From: Macrosoma leucophasiata
Taxonomy: Eukaryota; Arthropoda; Insecta; Lepidoptera; Hedylidae
NCBI GenBank assembly: GCA_036365455.1
Contig: JAWQUS010000010.1
Coordinates: 22,368,501 to 22,432,500 of the forward strand
DNA: 64,000 nucleotides
Direction of reading: 5' to 3'
Shown: one piece after another, positions 1-10,314 of the stretch
Position numbering within the stretch: the stretch's first letter is position 1
Layout of the letters: every line of letters starts with the position of its first letter
Notes under the pieces: model-generated
Database searches by the model: none
The model's input: only the letters and a program-made list of their open reading frames with translations
Told to the model about the DNA's origin: nothing
Translations under genes and position numbers: made by a program

Positions 1-47
1 AACATTCATACAATTAATATTACTCAATGATAAATACTGTAGGTTTG

Positions 48-360
48 TAACGTAACTTCACGCCTGTAATCCCCGAAGGGGTAGGCAGAGGTAAATGCAT
101 GCATTCAAGCATACATGCAAACACCCACGATTCGCCGGTTACGTTTTGGCCCATGTAACAGGTGGCGAGCCTGTTGACATCTCCGGGCACATTACCAAAG
201 TTTGAGGTACTGGGAAATTTCCAGAAAATGGAAAAATCCCAATAGAACGAGAGACAAAGGCTTTTTCACCATTATCTCTGATAACCCCCTACCCGGGAAT
301 CGAACCCAGGACCTCAACGTAGTAGTAGTGGCCTGCTACCACTAGGCTACCGAGGCAGTT
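48..360 (-). repeat. tRNA-headed SINE (family A), full length with target-site duplication
   Basis: Read on the minus strand, it begins with a tRNA-like head carrying an A-box-like stretch (TAGCCTAGTGGTAGC) and a B box (GGTTCGATTCC), followed by a body of about 230 bp and ending in a conserved GTGAAGTTACG tail. It is flanked by a perfect 12-bp direct repeat ACTGTAGGTTTG at 36-47 and 361-372, which is the signature of target-primed insertion. The same unit occurs at 2239, 27104, 33356, 46854 and 48881. It is a non-coding Pol III retroposon; the partner LINE is not identified. Confidence 0.9.
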
Positions 361-372
361 ACTGTAGGTTTG

Positions 373-1022
373 GCTGTTGAAAATCAAATGACAAACAACA
401 GATTTCAAAGGAGATGTTTTGAAAACTTTGTCGCCTAAATTGCTTGCTTCTCCGTCTAAAGATTATCTAATCGGAATATTAAAAGCGCTCAAAACTATAG
501 ATTAGTAACCGATATATTTGGTAAAGGGGAGGATGGGAGGATGAGGATGGGAGGTGGAGGATGGGTAAACTTTTCTGTCAAGCTGTCAAGCTTCACTATA
601 ACTAGTATCTACTATTACGGATTTATCTCGTGTATATTAAACTAAAATGATTTTTAAAACCAACCCGACGTTTCCGTCGCTTTTCAGCTTCCGTGGTTCC
701 GAACAGACTGAGGTGATTATATATAATTGTGGAGGTAGCTACATATATTTTTTTCAAACTGCTGTCAGACAAATGTATCTACTATTTGCTATATCAACTA
801 TGCCAATAAGATGTAATTCCAAAAACATTGTAGTTTTCTATGAATTATGATAAAATGTGATTGTTGAAATTGTTTAAAACTCATCATCGTCTTACGTAAC
901 CGAGCGAACAAGTTAAAATTAAAAAAAAAAAGAAGAAAATATTGTTGCCGGTTACGTAAAATCCAATCAAATACAAATTCCATGAAACCAATCGAACGAA
1001 AAGATTAGCTACGAACGTAACA
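373..1022. other. Sequence upstream of the candidate secreted-protein gene
   Basis: There is no convincing coding frame. Positions 519-570 hold an imperfect purine-rich GGAGGATGGGAGG repeat. Positions 618-770 hold a degenerate copy of the GACGTTTCGGTCGC repeat family (entry at 44970). A clear TATA box or initiator for the gene starting at 1023 was not seen. Two similar words containing ggttacgta / cttacgtaacc lie at about 890-955. Confidence 0.5.
618..770 (+). repeat. Partial copy of the TTTATCTCGCG / GACGTTTCGGTCGC repeat family
   Basis: It starts with cggatttatctcg, continues through a Pol III-unlike AT-rich stretch to a gacgtttccgtcgc motif and cttccgtggt, and matches the copies at 15733, 17490 and 44970. 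Only the left half is present here. The family is non-coding. Confidence 0.75.
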
Positions 1023-1258
1023 ATGCTATTAAAAATCCAATCATATTTAATTCTATTTATTCAGTTAATCGGATCTATCTCGAGTGTTGACAGTGAAATT
1101 GTTTTTAAACCTGATCTGCAGGAAGTACTCAATATACTGTCATCTGATACATTGAAGAACTATCTTCGGAACCTGGCCTATCACTTCGCTGATAAAGTTG
1201 TACAATATTTCACTGATGAAATCAAAAATAGAGAACATGAATTGGAAATCAATTACAG
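1023..1258 (+). CDS. Exon 1 of candidate small secreted protein gene (two exons)
   Basis: The ATG opens a frame of 78 codons plus two bases, ending at CAG|GTAAGAG, a near-perfect insect 5' splice site. Residues 1-24 (MLLKIQSYLILFIQ...) form a typical signal peptide: one basic residue, a hydrophobic core and small residues at the likely cut near SSVDS. The mature part in this exon is predicted helical and rich in Leu, Asp and Asn, with no cysteine. Splicing to the acceptor at 3211-3212 keeps the frame (AG + A = Arg). The complete protein would be 150 residues. I do not recognise the family; secretion is inferred from the signal peptide alone. The upstream promoter is not evident. The intron of 1954 bp carries a MITE remnant and a tRNA-SINE, common for moth introns. 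Confidence 0.62.
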
Positions 1259-1834
1259 GTAAGAGATTCCAAGCAAATTCAGGAGTTAACTGTTTATCGG
1301 ATGTAAATTTATTTTTTTGTCGAATAATTAATTATTCGACCAAATTCGTAACCGAGGCATACAAATCACATAACCAAGTCAAAAAAAATACGTAAAAATT
1401 TAAGAAATAAATAATACACATAGACTCAGGACAGCACATATTCAAACAGGCGTAAAATTACGATTATTCCTTGTAACTATTTTAAGTCCATCACTTTAAA
1501 CAATAGATCCAAATCTTTAAAACAAAATACAGCTTCCAAGGTACAGTTGGAATCGCACGACGTTCGCAAAGCAAGCGTGGCATAATGATTATCACGATTT
1601 AGCAATAAACAGGACAGTATGAAGTGCTTTTCCACCGTTGCTACCGAAAAGGCCACCCACGATTGTAATTTCGCTACGGAATTTAAATGACAGCAATGTA
1701 CATGCGGCTCACAAAATAATTTTGAGCATGAACCATTAAAAAAAAGGATTTTACAGCTACAAACCGGTAATTTTTTAACTGTTGCTAGAGCGCCGCAATA
1801 CCTGATCTACTTGCTGCTTGTCGATTCTTTTAGG

Positions 1835-2029
1835 CCATAGAGCAACACGGAGGGAAGTAGCCATAGCATTTATTACACGATGCAAAACAGTCTGTCATCT
1901 TTTGCGGGGGGAAATACATGTGACACACACACTACAAAAATCGTCGATTACTACGAAACTCACATCTTTTCTTTAACAAAGTACATAGATAATTTCACGC
2001 ACATATTTAAATATCCAGGCGATAGGCGT
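1835..2029 (+). mobile_element. Truncated MITE of the CATAGAGCAAC family, inside the gene's intron
   Basis: It carries the left terminal sequence catagagcaacacgg and internal blocks shared with the complete copies at 39908 and 63179 (aaaacagtctgtca, tttgcgggggg, ctacaaaaatcgtc, atttcacgcacatattt). The right terminal inverted repeat is missing. Confidence 0.8.
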
Positions 2030-2238
2030 GTGGGATCGTAAGTAGTTTCAATAGTTAAAAATTAAATTTATTGCTGAATTTTACTTTTAATTATAGAAGT
2101 AAAATAAATACTAATCTGTAGTACCAGTAGGTAATATACGAGGTAACATTGTATCCGTGCGAAGCTTTGTTAAGCAATAGAATACCTATATTTCGTTACA
2201 ATGTGTTGATCACCGTTACCTTGTACAAATAAAAAAAA

Positions 2239-2566
2239 AACGTAACTTCACGCCTGTAATCCCCGAAGGGATAGGCAGAGGTAAATGCATGCATTCAAGC
2301 ATACATGCAAACACCCACGATTCGCCGGTTACGTTTTTGGCCCATGTAACAGGTGGCGAGCCTGTTTACATATCCGGACACATTACCAAACTTCGAGGTA
2401 CCTACTGGGAAATCTCCAGAAAATGGAAAAATCCATGAAAAAAAGAACCAGAGATAAAAGACTTTACACCATTATCTCTGATAACCCCCTACCCGGGCAT
2501 CGAACCCAGGACCTCGGCGTAGTAGACTACTACCTGGCCTGCTACCACTAGGCTACCGAGGCAGTT
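2239..2566 (-). repeat. tRNA-headed SINE (family A), full length, inside the gene's intron
   Basis: The organisation is the same as the copy at 48-360, with a tail preceded by an A-run on the plus strand at 2231-2240. The tRNA-like head lies at about 2490-2566 on the minus strand. A few small insertions (for example in the tRNA loop) mark it as a diverged copy. It lies in the intron of the candidate gene in antisense orientation. Confidence 0.88.
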
Positions 2567-3212
2567 AAAGCAGGTAAAATGCTAATAAATCTTTGAGATT
2601 TCTATAACCCTGCTGTAAAGCCTGAGTTTACCCATTGATGTGGTTTGGTAGAGTAGACATTACCATCGTTAATGCAACTAATTGATAAACCCTTCGCAAT
2701 AAGGTTCTTAGGATCGATTTTAGGGTCTTAAAAAGTATCCGTTTTCATAACGGTGATTTGATATTCGTACCCAACATCATTAAAATACATTGATTGCTAA
2801 ATCTCTTACTCAACATAGCTAGAAGCAATAGAGTTAGTGAAACTTAGACATGTGTAAAAAGTTATGGGGCAAGAATTTTGTATTTTTAACATGAACGAAA
2901 TACTATGGTACGTAATATAATTTACAAACTAAACAAACAAGGACATTTTAAAGAAAAAATACTTTATGACTGTATATTTAAGTCATATGTATTATTATTT
3001 TCAGCTCGTTTCGGAAATGAGCCTTGCTATCCCTTACGCAGATTTTAAAATAATGCAGTTAGTAACTGGGCGCATCTTGGATTCTAATAATTCAATAATA
3101 AGATTTTTTAAAATCTTTTGGGCATCGAAATAATGCAGACTTTTGTACTGGTTTCAATGACCGACTCACTGCCTGAATTTATTGCACGTCTGAAACATTT
3201 TTTTATTTTCAG

Positions 3213-3429
3213 ACCATATTTGAAAAATACAAGAGGCTCTATACCAAAGTCCGTTTTAAACGAGAACGATGCCATGATTCTGATCGAAGAACCTTCTCCG
3301 GACGGAGATGAGCTTGAGGAAGATCCTCTAGAGCTGTCCAAAGAAAGTCTGACCAAGAAGAGTATTCCAGTGGTCGGCGTGATGAAGGTCAATGGGAAGT
3401 ATTACAGAAGATTATTGGGAATTCTATAA
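3213..3429 (+). CDS. Exon 2 (terminal) of candidate small secreted protein gene
   Basis: The exon follows a strong acceptor (ttttattttcag). It continues the exon 1 frame without a stop for 72 codons and ends in TAA at 3427-3429. The encoded C-terminal half has an acidic stretch (EEPSPDGDELEEDPLE) followed by a basic end (KKS...GKYYRRLLGIL). There is no cysteine and no membrane segment, so after signal removal the product would be a short acidic soluble protein. AATAAA at 3446-3451 and a T/G-rich stretch just beyond give a short 3' UTR. An alternative acceptor at 3001-3003 would hit a stop after a few codons. Function unknown. The dibasic RR near the end could be a processing site, but no amidation pattern follows, so a neuropeptide reading is not supported. 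Confidence 0.6.
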
Positions 3430-3445
3430 GAGAATCGTTTTATGA

Positions 3446-3451
3446 AATAAA
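3446..3451 (+). terminator. Poly(A) signal AATAAA of the candidate secreted-protein gene
   Basis: The canonical hexamer lies 17 bp after the stop codon and is followed by tctgttgtttcatttgtt, a plausible downstream U/GU-rich element. Confidence 0.55.
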
Positions 3452-3543
3452 ACGTCTCATTATCTGTTGTTTCATTTGTTATCGATGATGGCATGCGTGT
3501 ATGTAGTGTGAAATAGTTTTTTTCTAAACCTAATATACCTTTA

Positions 3544-3688
3544 CCCCCTTATTCATAAACGTATTTTAGTAAAGGTGTTGCTAATCTCTCCCTTTTCTTT
3601 TTCTATCCTGCACATTTGACTATGAACTGACAAAGACAAAGCATTCTATAGCTAGAACGTATCTAATATACGTTTATGAGTAAGGGTG
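3544..3688. mobile_element. MITE, CCCCCTTATTCATAAACGT family, copy 1
   Basis: It is about 145 bp with terminal inverted repeats reading cccccttattcataaacgta at the left and tacgtttatgagtaagggtg at the right. The interior is shared in inverted order with the copy at 5950-6096. Flanking TA is compatible with a TA target duplication, as in Tc1/mariner-type MITEs. Confidence 0.85.
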
Positions 3689-3756
3689 TTAGTGTTTTAT
3701 TGTTTCTGTTAACTTGAATGACATTTTTTTATGAATTTAATGATATTGATTTAAGG

Positions 3757-4160
3757 TGGCAAACATCTGCAGCTCAAATTGATGTAAAGTGATGACTGCA
3801 ACCACATCTACACAAAAACAATGATGAAAATTCAGATGCGTTGCCAGTGTTGGCACTCCTGAGACCTAAGTTGTTATGTCTCTATGATAGTTATTATGAG
3901 CCATACATTACCATCTAACCGGAACACGATTGTGTTGAACACTTTAGAACTTGAACTACTATAGAAGAAGATATATCTACCTAGATTTGTTTTTATGTAA
4001 TGGAAGTGGCAAACAAGAACGCAGTTCACATTGATGTTACGTGATAACTGCAGCCTATAGACATCCACACAAAGACCAAGGTCAAAATGCAGATGCGTTA
4101 CAACTCCTGAGGCCTAAGTGTTATGCCTCTGTGCCGGACATTACAGAGCCATACAAAAGA
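3757..4160 (-). repeat. Two partial ACTGGTGGTAG-family repeats in tandem
   Basis: Segments 3757-3945 and 4004-4160 both match the tail half of the ACTGGTGGTAG family on the minus strand (gtggcaaac..., ttcacattgatgtta, gcctatagacacc, cagatgcgtt, cctgaggcctaag, accggaacacgat). Both lack the ACTGGTGGTAG head, so they are truncated or decayed. Confidence 0.8.
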
Positions 4161-4614
4161 TTTATAAATGGCCGACTTTTAGATTAACGGTATAATAAAA
4201 GGGTATTAGTTCATATAAGTTATTTGCATCAATAAGAAAAAAATAAAAGAAAATATACTTCATCGCCATATTTCTTCAGTATACATGTATTAATGCGAAT
4301 GATAATACCGTGAGGAAATCCGTCGAGATCTGCACTATAGCTCCGGTTGTATGAATTATTGATGTCCGCGCGATACGGACGCGGACGGGATATTACATGA
4401 TAAATAAATGCTAGAATGTTTCGCTGTGATGCTACTAAGAATAGAAAGGCTCGGGTTGGCATTTGGTGGCTTTCATGGTTGAATTTATATAGTTATTCTA
4501 AAGTAAATCGTAGCGGGTCTCTACTCGCAACGATATCGGGTGGATTCAATTTACTTGAAACATTGAATTTACTTAAAGTTCGGTAAAAGATCAAGAGCAA
4601 GCAAGAAAAATTAA
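4161..4614. other. AT-rich intergenic stretch, nothing recognised
   Basis: A 77-codon minus-strand frame at 4229-4462 has no supporting motif and I treat it as chance. There is no repeat head, tRNA or MITE boundary. Confidence 0.5.
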
Positions 4615-5046
4615 TCTATACTAATATTAAAAAGAGGTAAAGTTAGTAACTTTGATTGTTAATTTATTTGTTTGGCCTAATTTTGTTTGGGCTAATCTTC
4701 GAAAACACTGAACCGATCATGAAAATTCTTTCAGAATCAGAAAGCTACACTATTCAGGAGTCTACTATAGGTAGACGATATCTAGACTGTCGCCAGGCAA
4801 CGATACAGTGGGGGGCTATAGCTTTGCTATAGCGGAGAGCAGGTTGCTATTTGCATGATTTGTTGGCATTTTGGTACATGTACTTATGGCACATATCAGT
4901 CTTGGTTGTATTTTATGCAATTTTTTATCTCTAGAGAGGGCTGTTTCCCTGCCACCCCTCTGGCGATACCCATGGCTATATCCTATATTATGATAGTAGT
5001 AATGTAGGTAACATTGCACCCGTGCGCAGTCGGGGCAGGCCGCTAG
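4615..5046 (+). mobile_element. Helitron-like nonautonomous element (Lep1 type), 432 bp
   Basis: It begins TCTATACTAATATT after an A and ends in ccgCTAG followed by T, as expected for a Helitron inserted between A and T. The 5' part contains the Lep1-like words tttgtttggcctaa and ctgaaccgatcatgaaaatt, and the 3' part carries attgcacccgtgcgcagtcggggcaggc before CTAG. There are no terminal inverted repeats and no target duplication, again Helitron-like. It does not encode Rep or helicase. Confidence 0.78.
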
Positions 5047-5500
5047 TAAATATTAATATTTAATATTTATTGGTTACGGTATTATAATCACCATCAATTG
5101 GAACTGTATTTATATTTGCATGGCATAAAAATCCGCACTCTACCTGTGTTATAAATCAGATAAATTGCACCAAATACCTCTTACGTACGATGAGCTTAAC
5201 TGTTTTACCAAGTTTTTATTTGCATATTTAGGTATACCACTAGGAATATTTAACTCTAGGTGTAGGTAACTTTAATAGCCACAATCGATTTTAATCACTT
5301 AACAATTCAGTCAACACACTGGCTGATAAATCAACAACCCAAGTGAATATTGAAATTATGTGAAGCGTTGGAACCAATCTCGACTCCATGATCTGGTGAT
5401 CAGCTAATGGATGATCCCACATGGAGATACTTCCTCGTTGATACCGCATTGCGGTGACAATAGCAGTTTTGTTCTGAGTGTATTTCAAGCATTGTTATTT
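5047..5500. other. AT-rich stretch, nothing recognised
   Basis: No coding or repeat signal was recognised except a segment at 5340-5480 (ccaatctcgactcc...ctggtgatcagctaatggatgatcccacatgg). This recurs in diverged form at 6690-6790, so it is an unnamed low-copy repeat. Confidence 0.5.
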
Positions 5501-5504
5501 CATG

Positions 5505-5840
5505 TTTGTATGTATCTTCATGCCAGGTCCCTTAAGGGGTAGGCAGAGAGTGTAGAGCGCCAGATATCCCGGTACTGACATACCTCGCTTCTTCTACATT
5601 CATCATTCTCTTCATACATGAACGCCGATTCTTAAGACTTTTGACCCCACCTCAGACAACACGTCACCTATTTGGTCTTGGTAGGTCAGTCTTGGTCTTC
5701 CTCGGCCTCTGCAGCCATCCATTTTCATATTGTATATCTGTTTAGTCATTCGCTCCTTCGATATTGTTATTTTAGTTATATTTTCTAGCTCGTTGCTTGG
5801 GATGATTTTGATGGTTGTTATGAAGGACAAGTTTTGCAAA
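5505..5840 (-). pseudogene. 5'-truncated RTE-type LINE, 3' end only
   Basis: On the minus strand it encodes a frame-broken C-terminus of a reverse transcriptase matching the copy at 22576-23831 (SKERMTKQIYN...DGCRGRGRPRLTYQDQIGDVLSE). The 3' end reads gggaccTGGCATGAAGATACATACA, so the tail is an ATAC-type microsatellite as in RTE-clade elements. Only the last roughly 100 codons remain, and no catalytic domain is present. Confidence 0.82.
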
Positions 5841-5949
5841 CCACACTATGATTCCACTTTGATTTTACTTTCAATACTAATTTTGTTCTGCTGATCGGTA
5901 ACTCTTGCGTTACATTGAGAAGTAGGTACCTTTGCTCGTTAAAGCATTA

Positions 5950-6096
5950 CCCCCTTATTCATAAACGTACATTAGATACGTTTTAGGTATAAAATGCTTT
6001 GTCTTTGTCAGTTGCATTGTCAAATGTGCAGGTTAGAAAAAGACAAAGGAAAGATTAGCAACACTTTAGCTAAAATACGTTTATGAATAACGGGGG
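5950..6096. mobile_element. MITE, CCCCCTTATTCATAAACGT family, copy 2 with TA duplication
   Basis: The terminal inverted repeats cccccttattcataaacgta / tacgtttatgaataacggggg are almost perfect. TA is present on both sides (5948-5949 and 6097-6098). The interior reads in the opposite order to the copy at 3544. Confidence 0.88.
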
Positions 6097-6197
6097 TAAG
6101 TAAACATTTAATGACCTATCATCATCACTCCAGCCGAAAGAAGTCATGAGGACAAAACCTTCACCAAAGACGCCCACAATCGTTTTGTGCGTCATTA

Positions 6198-6316
6198 GGC
6201 CTTCCCCACATTAGGCTTGCGCCAAGCGCTAGCGCTCTTCGTCAGCGTCGAGTTTTGCTGCCCTGCATCGGCGCTCATACGCCCGAGGAACGCGCACGCC
6301 TAATGTGGGGGAGGCC
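6198..6316. mobile_element. Short GC-rich MITE (GGCCTTCCCCACATTAGGC)
   Basis: The terminal inverted repeats are about 25 bp (ggccttccccacattaggcttgcgc and the complement of gcacgcctaatgtgggggaggcc), bounded by TA on both sides. The 119-bp interior has further self-complementary words (agcgctagcgct). It abuts an ACTGGTGGTAG-family repeat. Confidence 0.82.
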
Positions 6317-6535
6317 TATAGACACCCACACAAAGATCAAGGTCAAAATGCAGATGCGTTACCACTCCTAAGGCCTAAGGTGTTATGCCTCTGTGTCGGA
6401 AATTACAGGGCCGTACATTACCACCTGACCGGAATACGATAGTGCTGAACACTACCATTTAGCGGCAAGTATATTAGGTAATGCGGTGGTGCCTACGCTT
6501 GCGAGCTCCGTCACTGGAGCTCTACCACCAGTAAA
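6317..6535 (-). repeat. ACTGGTGGTAG-family repeat, tail cut by MITE
   Basis: It reads from accaccagtaaaaa back through gagctccgtcactgg, accatttagcgg, gaccggaatacgat and cagatgcgtt to tatagacacccac. The tail end is replaced by the MITE ending at 6316, suggesting MITE insertion or recombination at the tail. Confidence 0.85.
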
Positions 6536-7254
6536 AACCGCCCTATCGGTTTGACCGCCATTGCTCAGTTGGCAGCACTAGTGGACGAATTCTCTATAGA
6601 TAACTAATAGTTTGTTTTAATCGGTTTTAATCAAATATTATAATTCGGCCAATCCAAACCACATAGTTAAACATTGAAAATGATGCGTTGAGGCCAATCT
6701 CGCCTCCAATATCTTGTGATCAACTAATGGATTATTCCACATGGATATCCGTCCTCATTGACACATAGATAGTAATTGTGGTGACAAAACAAGTGCATTT
6801 TACATGTAGGTGTATTTATAGCTTCGTAATAAAAAAAGTCTGTTGGTCCTATCGTCTATGAAAAAAATGGCTATCCTTATTAGTAGTGGAGTCTAGGATT
6901 CTATTTATGTATTTACTTAAGCTCGTCAGATTAAGATATGGAAGATACCTTGCACCCTGTTGGTTATATCCACAAAATCTAAAGTTTGTATATAGAGCCG
7001 CGCGCGAAGGGTGGCCCTTACAAATTTCAAAAGGTCGCTACGATCTTACTCATCTTCCGAATCGTCTGAATTTTATAGGAGCATTATTTGGGCACATTTT
7101 ACACCCCCTTGTTTATAACGTTGAAGCCAAGAGTACTTCTTCAACGTAGTGAGTGAACAAGGGGGAATAAAAAATCAAAAACATTTGATTCTTTTAAAAA
7201 TGAAGGTGTAAAATTACTCAAGAATGTCAGATACTCGGAGAGGATGTAAAGTGA
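6536..7254. other. Intergenic stretch with a low-copy repeat
   Basis: 6690-6800 resembles 5350-5480 (gcgttgaggccaatctcg...tgtgatcaactaatgg). An 87-codon plus-strand frame at 6886-7149 and its antisense shadow show no recognisable domain. Confidence 0.45.
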
Positions 7255-7583
7255 ACTGCTGGGCACGAGTTTCTCCCCTTTTTGGGGGCAGGCCTGGAGT
7301 TTACTCCACCACGCTGCTCCAATGCGGATTGGTGGAGATACGGGGTTAGTGGCCAACCCGCTGTCGGATAATTTCAAACTGCCCATAAGGCCTTCAATAA
7401 CGTTTAACGACTGCTATCTGTCGATAGCAACCGGTACCGACGGCTTATCATGCCTTCCGAAGCACGGAAACGCGCATTTTAATTTGCCACTAGCGGTCAC
7501 CCATCACACACCCGACCGCGCCCGTAGTCTTTAATCGAGTAGATCGCCTATGATCTACACCAGCCATGGGGCTATGCACGCTT
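7255..7583 (-). repeat. SINE C: 5S-rRNA-like head, RTE-like tail (copy 1)
   Basis: On the minus strand the head holds gatctactcgattaaagactacgggcgcggtcgggtg...gatgggtgaccgc, resembling the internal promoter half of 5S rRNA (gttaagc..cgggc..ggttagt..gatgggtgaccgc). It is followed by a body with the Cla-type hairpin tatctgtcgatag and a 3' end aaggggagaaactcgtgcccagcag. The final gtgggacgtataatgg tail is absent. Better copies are at 52501 and 55961. Confidence 0.75.
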
Positions 7584-8836
7584 GCCTTCCATTGGGAAAT
7601 ATAAATAAAGTCACCAAAATAAATTATTGTGGATAAAGAAAGATCGTGAAATCAAGTAGCAAAGAAGGCATCAGGGGCCGGAGGGAATCCAGCGGAACTT
7701 GTGATTGATCCGACGTTAATTCCCCCTAATCCACTTAGTACGTCTTCGGAAATAAGTATGAGTGACACCAGATTATAAAGGCTAACGTTGTACGTTCGAG
7801 ACGTTATTATTATCGTTGGTTGAAGAATAGCATTCCATATTATGTTTGTTTAGAAAACCTGTAGACAATCATTTCAATAAATATATTTTTAGTCGATCAA
7901 TATCTCTATGCCAGCCATGTTAATGTTGCCAGTAATTGGCACACATAACTTATTTTTCAGTTTTCAGGGCATATTGGTATTAGTGGGTATATTGCTTCAC
8001 TTTTAATAAAACAAAAAGTCTTTTAATTTCTGTTAATACTTAAACAGAGAAATACATTATGGTAATTGATACTCTAACACTATTACAGATGCAATGAAAT
8101 TAACTCTGGTAACAGTAAAATTAGTCACCGAATCCAATTAATTAGGCAAATACGACCGTTATGTTTACAAATAAAACAAACACGATTAATGGGAAACTAA
8201 CGGTTCATTAAAAACCCGATGGGACGCGCGAAATTAAACAGACAAACAGACACAGCGGGAATAAAAATAAACGAAGCAAAATAACGAAAAGTGTCGGGAA
8301 ATCTGAGCAAGATAAGCGGAATAGAAACGTGACACCGCATTGGGACGTTCGTGGTTTGGAGTTGGCATTATGTTTTTTTTATATTTTTGTGTGTAATGGA
8401 AAAATATTCAGCCTACAATAGTGAAATGTCGAGATTAAGTATTTGAAGATATATGTATATACAGTCACAGTTACAATGGCGGAACATGAAGACGTAGGCC
8501 TAGTTGTACTTACTTTTATGTTATCTATTAGGCAATTAATGTGATGATAAAATCTGCTGTTATTTTTTTATTATGACGGGCAAAATAAACATACCTATAC
8601 TTCTTCAGATTGATTCTTAAGGTATGTTCTTATATCCGGATATTACCCGGGGACGCACTTTACCACCAGTCCGATTTCAAGCGTCGTTGATTCGTCGCGC
8701 GCGCTAGCGCGCTGCGCGGTATAGGCTTCGAGGCACGTGCCCCTTTGCCTCGGCATCTTCTGCTCCCATAAAAATGAGAGCGGCGTCTTGTCTTGGTGGC
8801 GCAGTGGTTATTTCAAGCAATAGGCGTAATAGCTTT
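7584..8836. other. 1.25 kb of unique-looking AT-rich DNA
   Basis: No gene was supported. 8640-8800 is locally GC-rich with gcgcgcgctagcgcgctgcgcgg, a self-complementary word at about 8697-8720. The word tggtggcgcagtggt at 8796-8811 looks like an isolated tRNA A box but no B box follows. Confidence 0.5.
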
Positions 8837-8837
8837 A

Positions 8838-9012
8838 CTGGTGGTAGAGCTCCGGGGCGTAGGCCCACCGCATTACCTTACAAATGGCACAGCACAATGG
8901 TTCGGCACTACCGTGTTCCTGTGAGATGGTTATGTATGACCCCGTAGTAACTATCACAGAGACATAACAATTTAAGTCTCAGGGGTGACAACGCATCTGC
9001 ATTTGGACCTCT
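8838..9012 (+). repeat. ACTGGTGGTAG-family repeat, 3' part missing
   Basis: It starts actggtggtagagctcc and keeps the gcgtaggcccaccgcattacc, gttcctgtgagatggt and ctcaggggtgacaacgcatctgcat blocks. It ends at gacctctg-ttttttt before the gcctatag block. Confidence 0.85.
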
Positions 9013-9074
9013 GTTTTTTTACAGTCATTACTTAATTGTACTATTTATTTTTCGCAATAACACATGCGAGTGAA

Positions 9075-9256
9075 CTTAAGAAATTAAAGAAAAAACGATA
9101 AGAAAAATTGACTTCGGGCAGGAATCGAACCTGCGACCTCAGGATAACCTTCGGTAGCTTAGTGATAAAGCGGCTGAACTGGTTATCCTGAGGTCGCAGG
9201 TTCGATTCCTGCCCGAAGTCAAATTTTTCTTTCCGTTTTTTCTTTTATTTCTTAAG
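9075..9256. repeat. Palindromic tRNA-like repeat, copy 1
   Basis: Arms 9075-9149 and 9181-9256 are near-perfect inverted repeats. Each contains the 3' half of a tRNA-like sequence plus the flank aaatttttctttcc...aagaaattaaag. The loop between the arms (9150-9180) is the tRNA 5' half with a good A box (tagcttagtgataaagc). The rightward tRNA-like unit at about 9148-9221 folds as a cloverleaf with B box ggttcgattcc and a weak anticodon stem. Same family as 32.4, 40.4-41.0 and 63.75 kb. Whether the tRNA-like part is ever transcribed is unknown. Confidence 0.78.
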
Positions 9257-9492
9257 TCATCACTTAACACCCATGTTAGTTGCATGGTGCCACCATTTGC
9301 ATATTAAAAAGTGTCGCAGCTCCATGACGTAGGTACACTTTCTCTGCTTTACCTTTCTCCTGCCAAATAGTAGTGTTCTACACTATCGTATGCCGATGAG
9401 ATTATAATGTACGACTACTAATGTACGACTTCATAACCACAAATAGAGGGGCCAAACAATTTAAGGATAGCATATGTAATGATTTTTACCTC

Positions 9493-9780
9493 GGTTTTTG
9501 TGTATATATCTATAGGCTGCAGCATTCACTTACCATCCCTATAAACTGCGCTTTTGTCTGCCACCTTTATAAGAATGTAAAGGAACTGTTTTTGGTGGAA
9601 CTCTTGCCCAAGCTCAAAAATGTTACCACAATCACCGCATCACCGAATCTTCTTACCGCTGCATGATGTGTTGCCACTCCTGAGGTCTAAGCTTTTTTTT
9701 TATTATAAAAGCTTGCCTGACCGGAACACGACAGTGCTGAACATTACCATTTAGCGGCAACTGCAGCTATACCACCAGTC
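9493..9780. repeat. Two opposed fragments of ACTGGTGGTAG-family repeats
   Basis: 9493-9566 is a plus-strand tail part (gtgtatatatctataggctgcag...tctgccacc). 9665-9780 is a minus-strand part ending accaccagt. The A/T-rich 9567-9664 between them looks unrelated. Both fragments are decayed. Confidence 0.7.
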
Positions 9781-10314
9781 ATTAACACTCTAACACTAAT
9801 ATGTGTCTCACCGTCACGTTTTTGCTTCGTAACTTCACGTGCTTGTATATAATACGCCGCGGGGGATGGAAACTGTAGTAGATCGACCCATTTTAAAATT
9901 TACCTTTTCTGAACATATAAAACGTATAACTCTCGTTTTCAATATCGGCATGTTTACAGCGAGCTTGGAGCCGGATTTGAAATGTTGTAAGAACTAAAAA
10001 GCGATTGGGAAAGCGGTGTCATCTATGCAAAATATAAAACTGAAATGTCTGAAATTGCAGTACAAATCTTGCACAACAAAACAGTATTTTATGGAAGTCG
10101 AAGAATAGTTTTGACTTGTATTTTATTTCTTGAATAAATTAAAGTAACTCACGCTACTCGATCAAAAAATGAATGCCACCAATGATGATGTAATTAATTT
10201 TTGTGACTAAAAAGTATTGCGGCTTATTTTTAGTCACAAAAATGTCGCAGTAAATTATTCGAACAATATGAACTGTATACTTCTTTGTCACTTTTCACTG
10301 GTACTATTTAGTGA
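9781..10314. other. AT-rich stretch, nothing recognised
   Basis: There is no coding signal. ttttagtcacaaaaatgtcgcagtaa at about 10228 partly mirrors ttttgtgactaaaaagtattgcgg at 10198, an imperfect inverted repeat of about 12 bp. Confidence 0.45.

Noticed and set aside
3001..3212. Alternative exon 2 starting after tattattttcag at 3003
   Set aside because: In the phase set by exon 1 it meets a TGA within six codons.
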